DNA from: Rugosibacter sp.
GTDB taxonomy: Bacteria > Pseudomonadota > Gammaproteobacteria > Burkholderiales > Rhodocyclaceae
Reading direction: 5' to 3'
DNA: 44,701 bases
NCBI GenBank assembly: GCA_004322535.1
Contig: SCUZ01000093.1
Location: forward strand, 1-44,701
The position numbers and the translations under genes were made by a program. Positions 1 to 9,029 of this stretch are shown one piece after another. The first letter of the stretch is position 1, and the number at the start of each line of letters is the position of its first letter. The notes below the pieces were generated by a model. It was not told the origin of the DNA. It did no database searches and saw nothing but the letters and a program-made list of their open reading frames with translations.

Positions 1-208
1 TTCACTCTTTCTCACCCGGCCGACGCTCTACACCTACACCGCCAAACGCAGTGATCTATTATTCATGGCAGAAGAGCTATTTGCGGTTGTCATGTCGGGG
101 CAGGTTAAAATCGAAATCAATCAGACGTATGCACTTAAAGACGCGGCCCAAGCCCACGCTGACTTAACCGCCAGAAAAACCACCGGATCAACCATTTTGC
201 TACCCTGA
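1..208 (+). CDS. Quinone oxidoreductase-like MDR protein, C-terminal end (partial)
   Basis: The reading frame is open from the first base of the window and stops with TGA at 206-208, giving 68 residues of a protein that starts upstream. It has the C-terminal signature of zinc-independent NADPH:quinone reductases of the medium-chain dehydrogenase superfamily: RPTLYTYTAK, then a helix ending in SGQVKIEINQTYAL, then AAQAHADLTARKTTGSTILLP. Such enzymes reduce quinones or enoyl compounds with NADPH. The catalytic and nucleotide-binding parts lie outside the window, so the substrate cannot be judged. It is five bases upstream of the parA-like gene, so the two may be co-transcribed. Confidence 0.8.
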   Translation, partial: SLFLTRPTLYTYTAKRSDLLFMAEELFAVVMSGQVKIEINQTYALKDAAQAHADLTARKTTGSTILLP

Positions 209-213
209 AAACC

Positions 214-840
214 ATGCAAACTTTTCTGATTGCCAATCCCAAAGGCGGCGTAGGCAAAAGCACGCTGGCAACGAATCTGGCGGGCTACTTTGCTCGCGCA
301 GACCAACGCGTCATGCTCGGTGACATTGATCGGCAACAATCATCGCGCGAATGGCTCAAACTGCGCTCGGCCGCCTTGCCACCCATCGCGAGTTGGGACG
401 TGGCTGATGATCGTCCGGCCAAGCCCCCCAAAGGCACGACACACATTGTATTGGACACTCCTGCCGGGCTGCATGGCAAGAAACTGGCACAGGTTTTAAA
501 ACAGGCCAACCGCGTGATTGTTCCGCTGCAGGCATCCATTTTTGACATCCTCGCCACACGCGATTTTCTACAGCAACTGGCCGAAGAAAAAAGCCTTCGC
601 CAACACGAAACTTTTGTCGCCATTGTCGCCATGCGTGTTGACCCGCGCACCCGTGCCGCAGGCGAACTGGAACGTTTTCTCGTTGACACCGGCCTGCCCG
701 TGATCGCTCATCTACGCGACACACAAAACTATGTGCAAACCGCCGCGCACGGCATGAGTATTTTCGACCTTTCACCCGCACGCAGCGAAAAAGACCGCGA
801 GCAATGGCAACCCCTGCTTGCCTGGGTCAATCAAACGTAA
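214..840 (+). CDS. ParA/MinD-family P-loop ATPase (orphan)
   Basis: A 208-residue ParA-family ATPase. The deviant Walker A motif KGGVGKST lies at residues 10-17, followed by the typical switch segment GDIDRQQSSREW and a Walker B-like IVLDTPAG near residue 80. Family members dimerise on ATP and position plasmids, chromosomes or protein complexes. There is no ParB gene or parS-like repeat beside it, and it lacks the N-terminal helix-turn-helix of plasmid ParA proteins, so it is a short, chromosome-type orphan. The start follows the preceding stop by five bases and has only a weak ribosome-binding site. Its cargo is unknown. Confidence 0.85.
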   Translation: MQTFLIANPKGGVGKSTLATNLAGYFARADQRVMLGDIDRQQSSREWLKLRSAALPPIASWDVADDRPAKPPKGTTHIVLDTPAGLHGKKLAQVLKQANRVIVPLQASIFDILATRDFLQQLAEEKSLRQHETFVAIVAMRVDPRTRAAGELERFLVDTGLPVIAHLRDTQNYVQTAAHGMSIFDLSPARSEKDREQWQPLLAWVNQT

Positions 841-1123
841 GGGCTGGTTTACATCTCGCTTTGGACAAGACAGTGGCCAACTGGCACTTTCGTCGGCCTA
901 AAGACGTGGAAAAAGAGAGGAAGCACAGCCCTCCGGCTGGATACAAAATAATGCGTACGTTGTCCATCTTGTATGGCACAAAAACCGCTTTCATCACACA
1001 CGATGCTTACTGCACTACACCTTCCATCGCATCGGCAAGCTGCTGATGGTTTAGGTAGAGGTCGCATGAACCTTTGTTAGCACCCCGCAGAGTAATCAAT
1101 AAAAAAACAGGATGAGGCAAAAA

Positions 1124-1969
1124 ATGAATAATAGCGAACCGAATACTGCCGAACCCGGCCGGCCAACATTTTCTTTAGATATATTCAGGCTCGATCAGCG
1201 AGTAGCCCTAGTGACTGGCGCAGGCTCTGGTTTGGGCTGCGTGTTTGCACGTACGCTCGCAACGGCGGGCGCGAAAGTGGTGTGCGCTGATCGCGATGCA
1301 GGCAGTGCGCAGGACACCGCAAAACAAATCACCTCAACCGGAGGCGAGGCACTCGCGCTTGCCGTCGATGTGGCGGAGGAAGCTTCCGTTATGGCAATGA
1401 TGGAAGAAGTTTCTCGCCGTCATGGTCAGCTTGATGTTTTAGTGAACAATGCTGGCATTGCAACCTCGCCGCATCGGTTGCACGAACTGCCCGTTGCGGA
1501 CTGGGATCGTCTGCATGGCATTAACACCCGTGGCGTGTTTTTGTGCACCCGTGCCTCACTGCCTTTGATGTTGAAGCACCGAAAAGGGTCGGTTATTAAT
1601 ATCGCGTCAATCGCCGGGCTTGGCGGGGTGTCGCCAAAAACACCAGCCGTATCGGTCAATTATTCTGCTTCCAAAGCGGCGGTCATTGGCTTATCCCGAC
1701 AGGCTGCAGTGGAATACGCCGCCGATGGCATTCGCTTTAACGTGATCGCCCCTGGCTGGCATCTTGGCACGCAACTCGGACGCGAAGCATTACCTCCTTC
1801 GGAAGAAGCGCTTCACGCATTCGTGAGCGCATTGCAAGCAGCCACGCCGATGGGTCGCACAGGCGACCCTGAAGAACTCGCTGGGCTATTACTCTATCTT
1901 GCAAGCGATGCTTCCAGCTTCGTGACTGGGCAAGTGATCGCCCATGATGGTGGCTGGACTGCGTGGTAA
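1124..1969 (+). CDS. Short-chain dehydrogenase/reductase (SDR)
   Basis: A 281-residue classical SDR that oxidises or reduces an alcohol/ketone with NAD(P). It shows the cofactor motif TGAGSGLG at residues 31-38, NNAG at 108-111, the catalytic Ser near 162, and YSASK with Tyr180 and Lys184. An ATG at 1112 is in frame, but the purine-rich GAGG at 1115-1117 is correctly spaced only for the ATG at 1124, so that start is preferred. The gene runs convergently into the sigma-54 regulator with a seven-base gap. Location beside the catabolic operon suggests it dehydrogenates a pathway hydroxy intermediate (a beta-hydroxyacyl-CoA or ring alcohol); this is inference. Confidence 0.88.
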   Translation: MNNSEPNTAEPGRPTFSLDIFRLDQRVALVTGAGSGLGCVFARTLATAGAKVVCADRDAGSAQDTAKQITSTGGEALALAVDVAEEASVMAMMEEVSRRHGQLDVLVNNAGIATSPHRLHELPVADWDRLHGINTRGVFLCTRASLPLMLKHRKGSVINIASIAGLGGVSPKTPAVSVNYSASKAAVIGLSRQAAVEYAADGIRFNVIAPGWHLGTQLGREALPPSEEALHAFVSALQAATPMGRTGDPEELAGLLLYLASDASSFVTGQVIAHDGGWTAW

Positions 1970-1976
1970 AGACTAT

Positions 1977-3617
1977 TCAAGCCGGGTCAATCCCAATTTT
2001 GGCTTGATTCAGTTTGTACGCAAGCTGGCGGCGTGTCAGTCCCAGCGAGCGTGCCGCTTGCGAAACATTGCCTTTGGCATCACTCACGGCAACACGCAAA
2101 GCTTCGTTTTCCAAGGCTTGCAGACCGATGCCTTTTTTTCTGGCACCACGCAAAATTACATCCAAATCATCAGCTTCGTCGGCGCTATTCACTGGGAATT
2201 TAGATTTTCTCTCATCTTCGAATGCATAAAGATGAAAGCTGTCGATGGCTTGATCCTGATCGGCCAAAATAACGGCACGTTCGATCATGTGTTCTAGCTG
2301 GCGAACGTTGCCGGGGTAGGCATGCTCCATTAAGACGGCAACGGCGTCAGGAGTAAAACCTGATGGCTTTTTGTCGTGCGCTCTGCAAAAGCGCTGGAAA
2401 AAGAAATCGACTAACAGGGGCACGTCTGCGCGCCGCTCGCGCAGAGGCGGCACACGAATGGGAAAAGTCGTCAGTCGAAAAAATAAATCCTCGCGGAAGC
2501 GCCCTTCGCGCACTTCGGTACGCAAGTCGGCATTAGTAGCAGCAATGACGCGCACATCGACTTTACGTGTGCGCTGATCGCCTATACGTTCCAGCTCACC
2601 TTCTTGCAATACCCTCAGCAGCTTACCTTGGGAGGCGAAGTCGAGGGTACCAATTTCGTCCAAAAATAAAGTGCCACCTTCGGCACGCTCAAAGCGCCCC
2701 GGCCGCGAGTGAGTCGCGCCGGAATAAGCACCGCGTTCAACACCAAACAATTCAGATTCGATCAACGAAGCCGGAATGGCGGCACAATTAACCGCAATAA
2801 ACGACTGAGTAGAACGATTGCTACGGCGATGTACGAGACGAGCGATCACCTCTTTGCCAACGCCGGTTTCGCCGTGCAAAAGTACGGTAGAGCGCGTGGG
2901 TGCGACTTTATCAACAAGGTATAGCACCGAGTGAAATGCTGAAGACACACCGACGATTTCGTGTATTCCCTCAGGAATATCTTCCGTTTTTTTATCCAAG
3001 CTTAAGCGGCTAACCAACGGGCCAGCGGCCTGGGCACTTTGGCGCTCAACCTCATTCCATTGACTTGCTAGCCGACCAACCATGCGGCATGATCCATGTC
3101 CAGATGCTGTGCATCTGGTTTCACGAAACACCACCATGCGGCCCATGAATGCACTGCTATAGCCACTCAAATAGCCCATCAACAACCAGCAGACACTGTC
3201 CGAGCTTGGCCCATAGGTCGACAAATGCGATTCTGCTTCAACGGAGTTCTGCATTATTAATTCAACGGCAAATACCCCGCGCTGAATATCGATCTTCAAC
3301 TGAATAAACTCCAGCGAAACATAGCCTGCCAATTCATGAATCAACGTACTCAAACGATAGTTAGCCGCGTCTTCATTATCAGCCGGATATAACTTGCGTA
3401 GTAAATCAGCACCCTTAACACCTTCAGCATATCCCACCTGAGTAATCAGCGAACGCGCGGCCTTGGACCCACACAGATCAATCAAACCACGTCGGTACTC
3501 GGCGAATGCAGAAGCATAAATCAGCACCATGCGCTGCCCATCAAGACGAATTTGTCCACCAGCCCTGGGGCCATACTGGAAATAGGGTTCAAGCTCACCA
3601 GGATCGAACATTTTCAC
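1977..3617 (-). CDS. XylR/DmpR/MopR-type sigma-54 activator
   Basis: A 546-residue enhancer-binding protein. Residues 1-190 form the XylR_N/V4R sensory domain. Cys143, Glu166, Cys169 and Cys177 fall at the positions of the MopR zinc site (155, 178, 181, 189 there, a constant offset of 12). The AAA+ domain has Walker A GETGVGKE (249-256), the sigma-54 contact loop GAYSGA (296-301, usually GAFTGA) and Walker B GGTLFLDEIG (314-323). A Fis-type helix-turn-helix ends the protein. Relatives bind phenols or alkylbenzenes directly in the sensory domain and then open sigma-54 promoters. It is divergent from the Rieske operon, which carries a sigma-54 promoter. The start is GTG at 3617; ATG at 3611 is possible. 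Confidence 0.92.
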   Translation of the reverse strand: MKMFDPGELEPYFQYGPRAGGQIRLDGQRMVLIYASAFAEYRRGLIDLCGSKAARSLITQVGYAEGVKGADLLRKLYPADNEDAANYRLSTLIHELAGYVSLEFIQLKIDIQRGVFAVELIMQNSVEAESHLSTYGPSSDSVCWLLMGYLSGYSSAFMGRMVVFRETRCTASGHGSCRMVGRLASQWNEVERQSAQAAGPLVSRLSLDKKTEDIPEGIHEIVGVSSAFHSVLYLVDKVAPTRSTVLLHGETGVGKEVIARLVHRRSNRSTQSFIAVNCAAIPASLIESELFGVERGAYSGATHSRPGRFERAEGGTLFLDEIGTLDFASQGKLLRVLQEGELERIGDQRTRKVDVRVIAATNADLRTEVREGRFREDLFFRLTTFPIRVPPLRERRADVPLLVDFFFQRFCRAHDKKPSGFTPDAVAVLMEHAYPGNVRQLEHMIERAVILADQDQAIDSFHLYAFEDERKSKFPVNSADEADDLDVILRGARKKGIGLQALENEALRVAVSDAKGNVSQAARSLGLTRRQLAYKLNQAKIGIDPA

Positions 3618-3634
3618 TATGCAACATACTCATA

Positions 3635-3686
3635 ATTGTTCATTTTCATAAAAAACATTCTGTATTTTTACAAAATTGTACATTTT
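3635..3686. promoter_or_regulatory. Candidate upstream activator sites (direct repeats)
   Basis: The 12-base motif ATTGTNCATTTT occurs at 3635-3646 and again at 3675-3686, exactly 40 bases apart, or about four helical turns. The second copy overlaps an inverted repeat TACAA-AA-TTGTA. The pair lies about 100-150 bases upstream of the -24/-12 promoter and between the divergent regulator and operon. That is where XylR-class activators bind. Assignment to this regulator is inference. Confidence 0.45.
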
Positions 3687-3787
3687 TAGCAGATAAAGGG
3701 TTGGGCAGATTCGCAGTATTTTGTCAAAACACAGTTGTCTCAAGATGTTCCAGTCGTAATCGAGAATTTTTGAATATCGATCAACTA

Positions 3788-3803
3788 TGGCATTTAAATT
3801 GCT
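3788..3803 (+). promoter_or_regulatory. Sigma-54 (-24/-12) promoter of the Rieske operon
   Basis: TGGCAT-N5-TTGCT matches the sigma-54 consensus TGGCAC-N5-TTGCW with one change. GG at 3789-3790 and GC at 3801-3802 are separated by exactly ten bases. The predicted start near 3814 leaves a leader of about 50 bases before the ribosome-binding site AAAGGAG (3851-3857) and the ATG at 3865. The divergently encoded sigma-54 activator is the obvious regulator. Confidence 0.85.
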
Positions 3804-3864
3804 TATCAGCATGAATACATTTTTTAGAAGAAGATTCATTAAATTGGATTAAAGGAGATAGATC

Positions 3865-5088
3865 ATGAATGCACCTGCCGAAAAAATTAACCTAACTTAC
3901 CCCATTAAAGACACTCACTCTTTAAAGATAACCAACTCACTGCCCGATATGGGAAATGGACCCATCTCGGTAGGACCCTATATTCAGTCTGAGTATTTTG
4001 AAAAAGAAAAGCAGAAAGTTTTCAGCCGAGCATGGATCAATATGGGCCGAGTATCCGATCTCATTCCTAAGCCTGGCGATTACGTGGTCCGCGACTTGGA
4101 TGTCTTAGGCTTCACTCTCCTTTTAATCCATGGAACAGATGGCGTCATCCGTGGCTTTCACAATATCTGTCCGCATCGTGGGAATGGACTCGCGATCAGG
4201 GAAAGTGGCAATGCGCGCACCCTCGTTTGCACCTATCACGGATGGTCTTTCAATTTGGATGGCTCATTGAAGCACGTTGTTGGCGAAGAATCTTTCCCGG
4301 CTTTCGATAGGGCAGACTATGGAATCCCCAAAATCACCACGGATGTCTGGAATGGCTTTATTTTTGTGAATGCACAAGAGCATCCTGAGCAGTCTTTGGT
4401 TGAGTTTCTGGGTGGTCTTGGCAAGGATTTAGAGAATTTTCCCTTTAACGATTTCAACCATATCGCACGCTATAGTGCTCACGTCGGAGTGAACTGGAAG
4501 TCGTTCATAGACGCTTTCCACGAGGCCTATCACCTAATCATGGTTCATGCACGCAGCTTTCCGCACATGGCTGTGAAACCAGGAGTATGGTTGCCAACTT
4601 CTGTAAGACTCCATGGGCCACATCACTCAGTTTCCGTGTGGGCTGACCCTGATCATAAAGCGTCACCTGCCGAGGCTCTTGCCTGGAAATACGGTGCAGC
4701 GTTCACACCTGGCAAGGATGTCCCATTACCAGGATTGAATCCGAGCGCAGACGACAATTGGTGGTTCGATATCAACACATTCTTTCCCAACTTTTTTATC
4801 GACGTGGGTTCCGGATGGTACTTTACTTATAATTTTTGGCCAGTCAGCGTTGACGAAACCATTTGGGAGATGAATATCTATCAACTTGATGCGAAAAACG
4901 CTGGTCAGCAAATAGCCCAAGAGTACACAAAATGCCTTTTGCGTGATGTGTTATACGAGGATCTCTCAACGATGGAGCGTTTGCATAAAGCGATGCATTC
5001 TGGTGCCCTGAAAACAATTTTGCCTGGGACATTTGAATTGGCAGTACGCCACCAGCATTGGACAGTCGAACAATGGGTTAACTCATAA
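3865..5088 (+). CDS. Rieske non-heme iron oxygenase, catalytic alpha subunit
   Basis: A 407-residue oxygenase. The Rieske [2Fe-2S] ligands are C102-P-H104 and C122-x-x-H125. The mononuclear iron site is H223 and H228, with Asp366 in LYEDLS the probable third ligand. The bridging residue that carries electrons between subunits is Glu220 (EAYH) where naphthalene-dioxygenase types have Asp; this, with the lack of a beta-subunit gene, suggests a homotrimeric enzyme of the kind that includes carnitine monooxygenase. It is first in the sigma-54 operon with a strong AAAGGAG site. No ferredoxin or reductase gene is nearby, so electrons must come from elsewhere. The substrate is unknown; the regulator class points to an aromatic or cyclic compound. 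Confidence 0.92.
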   Translation: MNAPAEKINLTYPIKDTHSLKITNSLPDMGNGPISVGPYIQSEYFEKEKQKVFSRAWINMGRVSDLIPKPGDYVVRDLDVLGFTLLLIHGTDGVIRGFHNICPHRGNGLAIRESGNARTLVCTYHGWSFNLDGSLKHVVGEESFPAFDRADYGIPKITTDVWNGFIFVNAQEHPEQSLVEFLGGLGKDLENFPFNDFNHIARYSAHVGVNWKSFIDAFHEAYHLIMVHARSFPHMAVKPGVWLPTSVRLHGPHHSVSVWADPDHKASPAEALAWKYGAAFTPGKDVPLPGLNPSADDNWWFDINTFFPNFFIDVGSGWYFTYNFWPVSVDETIWEMNIYQLDAKNAGQQIAQEYTKCLLRDVLYEDLSTMERLHKAMHSGALKTILPGTFELAVRHQHWTVEQWVNS

Positions 5089-5102
5089 AGGAGATAATGA
5101 GC

Positions 5103-5426
5103 ATGTCAAAACGATTACCTGAGAGTTTTGCTGCTCTCGCCAGCTTCACCGATAAGTGGGTAGTGTCAACTGAAGCGGAGCGTCATCTTGCGCGCCTGAC
5201 CGCCGGAATGGACGAGCTGAGGTCTTTATACGATGCCATGTTGCCCCGCATGGAGGCGATTATTGAGTATTTGAACGGCTTTGATTTGAAAAAACTCAGT
5301 GAAGAGAATCGAAATCTTCTGATACTTTCTTTCAGCTTCATTGAAGTTTCGACTTCGATTGAGTTTTTTAAATCGCCAACGGTTCCTGACGGCTTTGATT
5401 TTCGCCGCTTCAAAGTCTGGAAATAA
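5103..5426 (+). CDS. Unrecognised 107-residue helical protein in Rieske operon
   Basis: I do not recognise this family. It is predicted mostly helical, with a heptad-like stretch (EAERHLARLTAGMDELRSLY) in the first half and a short C-terminal segment ending FDFRRFKVWK. No signal peptide, transmembrane segment or cysteine cluster is visible. It is not a SnoaL-like ring-hydroxylase beta subunit, which would be about 160 residues. An ATG at 5097 is in frame, but AAAGGAG (5087-5093) is spaced nine bases from the ATG at 5103 and only three from 5097, so 5103 is preferred. It begins right after the oxygenase stop codon, so an accessory role for the oxygenase is plausible but unproven. Confidence 0.75.
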   Translation: MSKRLPESFAALASFTDKWVVSTEAERHLARLTAGMDELRSLYDAMLPRMEAIIEYLNGFDLKKLSEENRNLLILSFSFIEVSTSIEFFKSPTVPDGFDFRRFKVWK

Positions 5427-5458
5427 TGAAAGTATCTCAACCACATGAAAGCAACTAG

Positions 5459-6454
5459 ATGAGAGCATTAAGAATTCATAGTAATGACGCAGGAAAGATT
5501 TCCTCCGGCCTGGAAGAAGTTTCGGTTACTGAAGCCGGTGTAGGCGAAGTTCTGATTCGGGTCGCTTTTTCATCGATCAACTACAAGGATGCTCTTGCAG
5601 CAACGGGGGCTGGAAAGGTGGTTCGAGGTTTTCCGCGTATCGGGGGCATTGACCTTGCCGGGGTCGTCGAAGAAAGCTCGAGCCCAGCATTTACCCCTGG
5701 CCAAAAGGTACTTGTGACGGGATATGGGATTGGTGAATCCAGTGATGGCGGTTATGCCGAATTTGCTCGTGTCAAAGCTGAATGGGTTGTACCTTTACCC
5801 GGCGAACTGAGCCTCCTTGAAAGCATGATCATCGGAACGGCAGGCTTTACTGCTGCTCAGTGTATAGATCGATTACAGCTTTTAGGGGTTACTCCCGCAC
5901 AAGGAAAAGTTATTGTTACAGGCGCCTCCGGTGGTGTTGGAAGTCAAGCTGTCGATATGCTTGCAGGTTGTGGGTATGCAGTCACTGCATTGACTGGCAA
6001 GCGTGATGCAGTCAACTTCTTGAAGGAGTTAGGCGCTGCGGAAATATTAATGCGCGATGATGTAAAAATGGGGACTAAACCTCTAGAAACACCATTGTGG
6101 GCCGCAGCGGTTGATACCGTTGGCGGCGAAACACTTGCCTGGTTAACGCGGACAATTCAACCTTTTGGAGCAATATCAGCCTGTGGCCTGGTGGGAGGCA
6201 CTGATCTGAAAACGACTGTATTGCCATTTATCCTTCGTGATGTCAGCTTGCTGGGCATAGATTCTGTTAACTGCCCTATGGCTTGGAGAAAACATATTTG
6301 GCATCGTATCTCGACTGACCTAAAACCTCGGCACCTGCAAAAAATTGCGCGTCGTGTGACTTTAGATAATTTGCCTGGTGAGTTTGACGCTTTTTTGAAG
6401 GGCACAGCTCAAGGAAGAACTGTTGTCGATATAGCCCCAGGGCTGGATAAATAA
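5459..6454 (+). CDS. acuI: AcuI/YhdH-family acryloyl-CoA-type enoyl-CoA reductase
   Basis: A 331-residue zinc-independent medium-chain reductase of the YhdH/AcuI family, whose members reduce acryloyl-CoA to propionyl-CoA with NADPH. Family marks are the N-terminal INYKDALA segment, GIDLAGVV, the hinge GTAGFTAAQ and the Rossmann motif VTGASGGVGSQAV. The C-terminal part has the family's RDVSLLGIDSVNCP. The gene sits between the Rieske oxygenase genes and the acyl-CoA ligase, three bases before the latter. In this operon it probably reduces a short or branched 2-enoyl-CoA made after activation. The symbol is a family assignment; the true substrate is not shown by the sequence. Confidence 0.85.
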   Translation: MRALRIHSNDAGKISSGLEEVSVTEAGVGEVLIRVAFSSINYKDALAATGAGKVVRGFPRIGGIDLAGVVEESSSPAFTPGQKVLVTGYGIGESSDGGYAEFARVKAEWVVPLPGELSLLESMIIGTAGFTAAQCIDRLQLLGVTPAQGKVIVTGASGGVGSQAVDMLAGCGYAVTALTGKRDAVNFLKELGAAEILMRDDVKMGTKPLETPLWAAAVDTVGGETLAWLTRTIQPFGAISACGLVGGTDLKTTVLPFILRDVSLLGIDSVNCPMAWRKHIWHRISTDLKPRHLQKIARRVTLDNLPGEFDAFLKGTAQGRTVVDIAPGLDK

Positions 6455-6457
6455 TCA

Positions 6458-8527
6458 ATGAATAGTGAAAACTTCCGTGAAGCCGTCAAACGATTATTAT
6501 ATCCAGAAAATATTGCAGTTATTGGTGCAACACCAGACACTCTCTGGAGCAGAAATTTATTGGGCGGCCTGCGGGCGGGCGGATACCGCGGCCAGGTTCG
6601 CATCGTTAACCCAGGGCGGGCGAGTGTATTAGGCTATCCGTCGTTTCCCGCCATTGATGCATTACCAGAACCGCCTGACCTTGGCATTATTCTCGTCGGA
6701 GCTAAAAACGTACCCGACTCAATGCGCGAACTTGCAGCTCAAGGGTGCACTTCGGCTTACATACTGGCTGCAGGATTCGAGTCCAAAGAAAATCTTGCTT
6801 CACTGCACAAGCTTGCTACAGAGCTTGGAATGGTCATTCTGGGCCCAAACTGCAATGGGTTCATACGGCCTGATGCGGGCCTGCATGTTTGGACTGGTCC
6901 GATCGTGCGGCCCTATAAGGCTGGCGCTCTTGCATTCATATCGCAAAGTAGTGCAATCACGGCATCGGCAATTGCTTCTGCATGGGAGCGCGGGCTCGGA
7001 TTTTCAGTGATCATTTCCACAGGTAATCAGGTAAATTTCACCATAGCTGATGCGCTGGAAACCCAAATAGATAATGCGGATACGCGTGCAATCATTTGTT
7101 ACATCGAGCAGTTTGGTGACTTCTCCCAGTTTGCTCAAGTTGCTATCAAATGCCGTAACGCAGGAAAAGCAATCATCGCAATTGCTGCTGGCACATCTCA
7201 AGCCGCACGCGAAATCACGCTTTCTCATACAGGAGCACTCAGTGCTGGTGCAGAAGTCAACGCTGCAGCACTTGAAGCGCTAGGGATTATCCAGGCAAAT
7301 GACGTTGATGAAGCATTAGATTATTCCAGTCTCTTTGAATTACTGCCAAAGCGCGCCTGGCGGGAAGTTAAAAATGTTGCCGTGATTGCAATTTCTGGCG
7401 GTTATGCAGCGCTTGCTGCTGATGCACTTTCTGCATATGGTTTAAACACGCCGCCACTGCCGCAGGAAGTGCTTGATGTTCTACCTGAAGTAGTTCCTCA
7501 GCTAAACCCTATGGACCTGACGGCAACAGTCTTTGGCTGGGCTGATAAATATCCGGAAGTCATTGACCGCTTTATCACCTCAGACGCTTACGATGCAGTT
7601 GTCTTGATGTTTGGCGTATGGGAGGGACTTGAGCGATGGTTTGCTCCAATTACAGCTAGAGCTTACCGCACCCAAAAACCGGTCTTTGTTGGTGGCAATG
7701 AAGTGCTGGCGCTGAGTGACACTACACGTAAACTTATAGACCTTGATCCCTTTCCGCATATCTCCGGCGTCGCGCGTATCGCACGCGCGTTGGCCGGGAT
7801 GCGCATGTATTTCACGCGCAAGCCAAAATTATCAGCAGAATGGGCTGATGGCCCGCGAGATAACTGGGTAGGAGGCACGGTTGCTACCGTACCCGAACTC
7901 GCTCCCCATCTTACGACTGCAGGTATTAACGTCGTTCGCTGGACAACGGTCGATGTCGATGGGACTACCTTCCCTACAGCCTTGGGTGATCAGGTTGTAC
8001 TCAAGCTCGAAAGTCCTTCGATGCCGCACAAGACGGAGTTTAACGCGGTGCGCTTCCCTGTAACCCAGGCAGACTTCGCGAAAGTTACTCAAGAGCTTGC
8101 GGCACTCGCTGTGCGCGAAAAATTAGCCACTTGGACTATCATCGCGCAAGAATATATAGGCAATCCATCACTGGAATTACTTGCCGGAATAGTCGTAGAT
8201 CCTATAGTTGGCCCCGTGTTGACCGTCGGCCTGGGTGGGACGCAAGCAGAAATTTTACGGCGGACAGTGCAGGCTCTATGTCCTCTGGATATCGCGGGCG
8301 CGCGTGAGCTCGTCGAGCGCTTGGGAATTGCCCCGTTATTCGCGGGGTATCGTGGCAAACCACCACTCGATCCTTCGGTCTATGATTTGCTTGTCTGTGT
8401 GTCTCAGTGGGCGCATCGACATCGTGGCAATCTGCTAGAGCTCGATCTCAATCCCATCCTCGTGCGCCCATTGGGTTTGCCTGCGGTGGCGGCTGACGCT
8501 CTGGCGAGGTTTCGTTCTCATGTCTAA
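6458..8527 (+). CDS. Fused NDP-forming acyl-CoA ligase (alpha-beta)
   Basis: A 689-residue fusion of the alpha and beta parts of NDP-forming acyl-CoA synthetases, which make acyl-CoA from acid, CoA and ATP by way of a phospho-histidine and yield ADP. An N-terminal CoA-binding Rossmann domain (AVIGATPDTLWSRN) is followed by LGPNCNGF (128-135) and the catalytic loop LSHTGALSAG with His257 as the phosphorylated residue. The ATP-grasp domain occupies about 460-689. Related fused enzymes activate acetate, pimelate or hydroxycinnamates. It overlaps the next gene by eight bases. It likely activates a carboxylate released by the oxygenase or brought in by the permease. Confidence 0.87.
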   Translation: MNSENFREAVKRLLYPENIAVIGATPDTLWSRNLLGGLRAGGYRGQVRIVNPGRASVLGYPSFPAIDALPEPPDLGIILVGAKNVPDSMRELAAQGCTSAYILAAGFESKENLASLHKLATELGMVILGPNCNGFIRPDAGLHVWTGPIVRPYKAGALAFISQSSAITASAIASAWERGLGFSVIISTGNQVNFTIADALETQIDNADTRAIICYIEQFGDFSQFAQVAIKCRNAGKAIIAIAAGTSQAAREITLSHTGALSAGAEVNAAALEALGIIQANDVDEALDYSSLFELLPKRAWREVKNVAVIAISGGYAALAADALSAYGLNTPPLPQEVLDVLPEVVPQLNPMDLTATVFGWADKYPEVIDRFITSDAYDAVVLMFGVWEGLERWFAPITARAYRTQKPVFVGGNEVLALSDTTRKLIDLDPFPHISGVARIARALAGMRMYFTRKPKLSAEWADGPRDNWVGGTVATVPELAPHLTTAGINVVRWTTVDVDGTTFPTALGDQVVLKLESPSMPHKTEFNAVRFPVTQADFAKVTQELAALAVREKLATWTIIAQEYIGNPSLELLAGIVVDPIVGPVLTVGLGGTQAEILRRTVQALCPLDIAGARELVERLGIAPLFAGYRGKPPLDPSVYDLLVCVSQWAHRHRGNLLELDLNPILVRPLGLPAVAADALARFRSHV

Positions 8528-9029
8528 TATTGAATCTAGCCTGCGCTTCAATCTGGATGAAATTGGCAAATTCGGCATAGGGCTTTGGCATCAGCAGCCC
8601 GAGACACCGCCGCTTGACTGGAATGCTGTTATCCCCGAAACCATGCTCGGCCCGTTTGACTGGACGATGGAAGCGTACGAGGTTGCTATTCTTTGTTTTT
8701 GTTCAGAACTCAATGTGCCTGCTTATTTGGCACAGCGCGACAACCCTGTACCGCTTGTCCCTCCCGTCGCTGCAGTCTGGGCCTCATTTAGCCTTTTGCA
8801 GGGGTATTTTGTATTAGGAGCGATAGTCGATGTGAGCCATGAAGTCTGCTGGCATGAACCCATGCGAGCGGGCGACCCTGTACAACTCGCTGGGAAGATC
8901 ACAGAGAAATACGAGAAGCGCGGTCGACATTATCTCGTCTGGGATACGCACTGCACTCGTCCAAATGGAACGGCTATTTTCGATGTTCGCCACACAATCA
9001 TTGATCTGTCGGTGATGGAGGTTGTTTGA
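8520..9029 (+). CDS. Hotdog-fold MaoC-like hydratase subunit A
   Basis: A 169-residue protein resembling the FAS1-like/MaoC N-terminal hotdog domain. It has the segment PLVPPVAAVWASFSLLQGYF for the central helix and HEVCWHEPMRAGDPVQLAGKITEKYEKRG for the strands, a pattern typical of enoyl-CoA hydratase halves. The start overlaps the ligase stop by eight bases, and the next gene is another hotdog domain. Together they resemble heteromeric MaoC hydratases such as ChsH1-ChsH2 of steroid side-chain degradation, in which two single hotdogs make one active site. A hydratase role is inferred; the exact partner residues were not verified. Confidence 0.75.
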   Translation: MSNIESSLRFNLDEIGKFGIGLWHQQPETPPLDWNAVIPETMLGPFDWTMEAYEVAILCFCSELNVPAYLAQRDNPVPLVPPVAAVWASFSLLQGYFVLGAIVDVSHEVCWHEPMRAGDPVQLAGKITEKYEKRGRHYLVWDTHCTRPNGTAIFDVRHTIIDLSVMEVV

